From Kineosporiaceae bacterium (GTDB lineage Bacteria; Actinomycetota; Actinomycetes; Actinomycetales; Angustibacteraceae): DNA of 15,353 bases. The notes under the pieces were generated by a model, which did no database searches, was not told where the DNA came from, and saw nothing but the letters and a program-made list of their open reading frames with translations. The stretch is from assembly GCA_027345905.1 (NCBI GenBank), contig DAIETC010000065.1, forward strand, positions 1 to 15,353. Direction: 5' to 3'. How positions within the stretch are numbered: position 1 is the first letter of the stretch; every line of letters starts with the position of its first letter. The translations under genes were made by a program, and so were the position numbers. Below, piece by piece: positions 14,205 to 15,353 of the stretch.

Positions 14205-14981
14205 TTACTGGTCCACCCCCCGTCCGCCGGTCCCGTGGCCGGGCAGGTACGTGCTGCGAGCCTGCGGTGCGCTCGATGGCCCGTCAGGGCGGTGTTGCAC
14301 GGCGCGCGTCGCGCTCGTGGGGAACGACAGTTGCGCACGCTCAGCAACACGCCAGGCGTCGTCTCGCTGCCCGGCCGGCGTGGACTTGGTGACGATCTGG
14401 TCGAACATCTCCCGCAGCGGACCGAAGTCGCGGCGCTCGGACGCGGCCCGGCACGCCGCGTCGTTCCTCGACCCGTGCACCCTGCGCCAGTCGAGCTGCC
14501 AGCCGGCATCGCTGGCGACGCGGTTCCAGAACACCCGTTGTGTCCGCCCGTTGCCTTCCCGGAACGGGTGCACGTAGTTGAACTGGTCGTAGTGGTACGC
14601 CAGGCGGTCGACGAACCGGTCCCGGTCCATGCCGCGCAGGGCGTTGTCGCCGCGCAGCTCCTCGGCCGCGTAACCGGCGGCGCGGCCGATCATCGACACG
14701 GGCAAGAAGAACTCAGCTCCCTCAACGTTCTTCCGGACATCGACGGTGCGCAACTGCCCGGCCCACTCGTAGACGTCCTGGAACAGATGCCGGTGGATCG
14801 CCCGGAACTCATCGAGGTCGCCCGTCGGCTTAGGCGGCCGATCCACAAGCTGGATGAGCCGGGCAAACGAAAGGTCGCCCTCTGCCTCGTCGAGAGCGAC
14901 CTTCGTGCGTGCGCCGACCTTGTTCCGCAGCAGACCCGTCTGCGGGTCGAGGTACGGATCGACGAACTCAGTCGAGGCCAT
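14205..14981 (-). CDS. fic: Fic-domain toxin (protein AMPylase)
   Basis: This 258-residue Fic protein is predicted to transfer AMP from ATP to a target hydroxyl group. The catalytic loop HPFREGNGRTQR at 138-149 is a complete HxFx(D/E)GNGRxxR motif with the catalytic H138. The target-docking flap G-A-E-F-F-L-P-V-S-M-I-G is at 88-99, and D-V-Y-E-W-A-G-Q-L-R-T at 69-79 is the usual Fic core. No inhibitory helix is visible inside it. The separate antitoxin gene upstream carries that helix, making this a class I Fic system like VbhT/FicT. Known bacterial members of that class AMPylate gyrase and topoisomerase IV; the target here is inferred only. Residues 203-258 are a low-complexity R/P/G-rich tail outside the fold. 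ATG 14981 lies inside the antitoxin's last codons, a 14-bp overlap. Confidence 0.94.
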   Translation of the reverse strand: MASTEFVDPYLDPQTGLLRNKVGARTKVALDEAEGDLSFARLIQLVDRPPKPTGDLDEFRAIHRHLFQDVYEWAGQLRTVDVRKNVEGAEFFLPVSMIGRAAGYAAEELRGDNALRGMDRDRFVDRLAYHYDQFNYVHPFREGNGRTQRVFWNRVASDAGWQLDWRRVHGSRNDAACRAASERRDFGPLREMFDQIVTKSTPAGQRDDAWRVAERAQLSFPTSATRAVQHRPDGPSSAPQARSTYLPGHGTGGRGVDQ

Positions 14982-15162
14982 AGCGGGAGCGGGCGCGAGC
15001 CACCAGCTCGTCGGAGTCGATCCGCCCGGCGATGTACTCCTGGGCGTCCTCCCGGCCGGCCGGCGTGACGTCCAAGCCCTCCATCTCGCCGCTGTGGACC
15101 GCCTCGGCCACCCGCCGGGCGCGCTCAGCCTGCATGGTCATGGTGTCGGTCGAAGTAGCCAC
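14968..15162 (-). CDS. VbhA/FicA-type antitoxin of the Fic toxin
   Basis: This 64-residue small helical protein lies directly before fic and overlaps it by 14 bp, so toxin translation is probably coupled to it. Residues 24-29 read S-G-E-M-E-G, the S/T-x-x-x-E-G/N inhibitory motif of Fic antitoxins. The Glu (E28) is expected to reach into the Fic ATP pocket and block productive ATP binding. The surrounding R-R-V-A-E-A-V-H-S-G-E-M-E-G-L-D resembles Bartonella VbhA as remembered. The second half (I-A-G-R-I-D-S-D-E-L-V-A-R-A-R-S-R-Y-G-L-D) is the common antitoxin VbhA-domain tail. GTG 15162 is preferred because AGGGCGAG precedes it; ATG codons at 15141 and 15135 are alternatives. No DNA-binding domain is recognisable, so operon repression by this protein is not evident. 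Confidence 0.88.
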   Translation of the reverse strand: MATSTDTMTMQAERARRVAEAVHSGEMEGLDVTPAGREDAQEYIAGRIDSDELVARARSRYGLD

Positions 15163-15191
15163 GTCTCGCCCTATCGCTCGGTCTGGGACCC

Positions 15192-15220
15192 ATTCTATCG
15201 CGTTTCCCGGAAACGGTCTA
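15192..15220 (-). promoter_or_regulatory. Promoter of the antitoxin-fic(-recombinase) operon
   Basis: On the minus strand, TAGACC (15220-15215, 4 of 6 to TTGACA) and TAGAAT (15197-15192) are separated by 17 bp, the best -35/-10 pair seen in the window. A start near 15185 would give a leader of about 22 nt before GTG 15162. The palindrome TGGGACCCA (15184-15192) lies at the expected start site. Confidence 0.65.
15201..15215. promoter_or_regulatory. Perfect 15-bp palindrome in the Fic operon promoter spacer
   Basis: CGTTTCC-C-GGAAACG is a perfect inverted repeat lying almost exactly between the -35 and -10 boxes of the Fic operon promoter. A protein bound there would exclude RNA polymerase, so this is a candidate operator. 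The cognate repressor is not identified. Confidence 0.6.
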
Positions 15221-15244
15221 GCGGCCGACGAGACTCACGAAAAC

Positions 15245-15292
15245 TGCCCGCGAAACGCTCCCCGTGCCTCACGTAGGAGTGCCCGCGTAACG
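15245..15292. repeat. Pair of 13-bp direct repeats near the right edge
   Basis: TGCCCGCGAAACG (15245-15257) and TGCCCGCGTAACG (15280-15292) differ at one base and are 35 bp apart. They lie between the Fic promoter and a possible transposase start. They could be binding sites or part of an insertion-sequence end. Confidence 0.5.
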
Positions 15293-15326
15293 GTGACGCT
15301 CGGGTGGTGTGAGGAGCGAACTGTCG

Positions 15327-15353
15327 ATGCGGTCCAAGGCGGAGGTCACGAGC
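15327..15353 (+). CDS. Possible start of a further gene (transposase-like?), cut by the edge
   Basis: ATG 15327 is preceded by GAGGAG (15311-15316) at a usable spacing and opens M-R-S-K-A-E-V-T-S up to the edge. From memory these nine residues resemble the N-terminus of some actinobacterial DDE integrase/transposase proteins, but so short a match proves nothing. It is divergent from the Fic operon. Confidence 0.28.

Noticed and set aside
13463..14577. Plus-strand frames over the recombinase/fic region
   Set aside because: They are shadows; the minus strand carries the complete Fic motif and recombinase motifs.

Overview
The window is chromosomal DNA from a very GC-rich Gram-positive bacterium of the phylum Actinomycetota. 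Evidence for this is the strong G/C third-position bias, the many GTG starts, apparently leaderless genes, and a gene order typical of the phylum (RNase J, FtsK, RimO, PgsA, CinA/PncC, ClgR, then EtfB-EtfA, cysteine desulfurase, MnmA and a MetE-like protein). No genus can be assigned from the sequence alone.

Left part (1-7812): the 3' end of an RNase J gene, a non-coding gap with six tandem 30-31 bp repeats, and ftsK (DNA translocase). A convergent GAF-GGDEF diguanylate cyclase gene follows, then a forward cluster rimO (ribosomal protein S12 methylthiotransferase), pgsA (phosphatidylglycerophosphate synthase), pncC/cinA-type amidohydrolase and clgR (Clp protease regulator). pgsA and pncC overlap by ATGA. 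A tandem repeat that can fold into a strong hairpin, and contains a 16-codon mini-ORF, sits just before the pgsA start.

Middle part (7877-13431): etfB and etfA (electron transfer flavoprotein), a cysteine desulfurase and mnmA (together the sulfur donor and thiolase for tRNA wobble uridine), and a short MetE-like cobalamin-independent methionine synthase homologue. Three genes (rimO, the desulfurase and the metE-like gene) lack a Shine-Dalgarno sequence but have a TANNNT -10 box 6-8 nt before a GTG, the layout of leaderless mRNAs. The metE-like promoter is bracketed by a perfect 10-bp inverted repeat.

Right part (13432-15353): an accessory island on the minus strand. Reading leftward from the right edge it has a promoter with a 15-bp perfect palindrome in its spacer, a VbhA/FicA-type antitoxin with the inhibitory S-x-x-x-E-G motif, a Fic toxin with an intact HPFREGNGRTQR motif overlapping the antitoxin gene, and a small serine recombinase whose conserved N-terminal strand is out of reach of any normal in-frame start. 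Last comes a 52-codon remnant of a second, related recombinase that ends 5 bp from the metE-like stop codon. A possible transposase start is cut off at the right edge. The most interesting material is this toxin-antitoxin/recombinase island and the candidate regulatory structures upstream of pgsA, the metE-like gene and the Fic operon.
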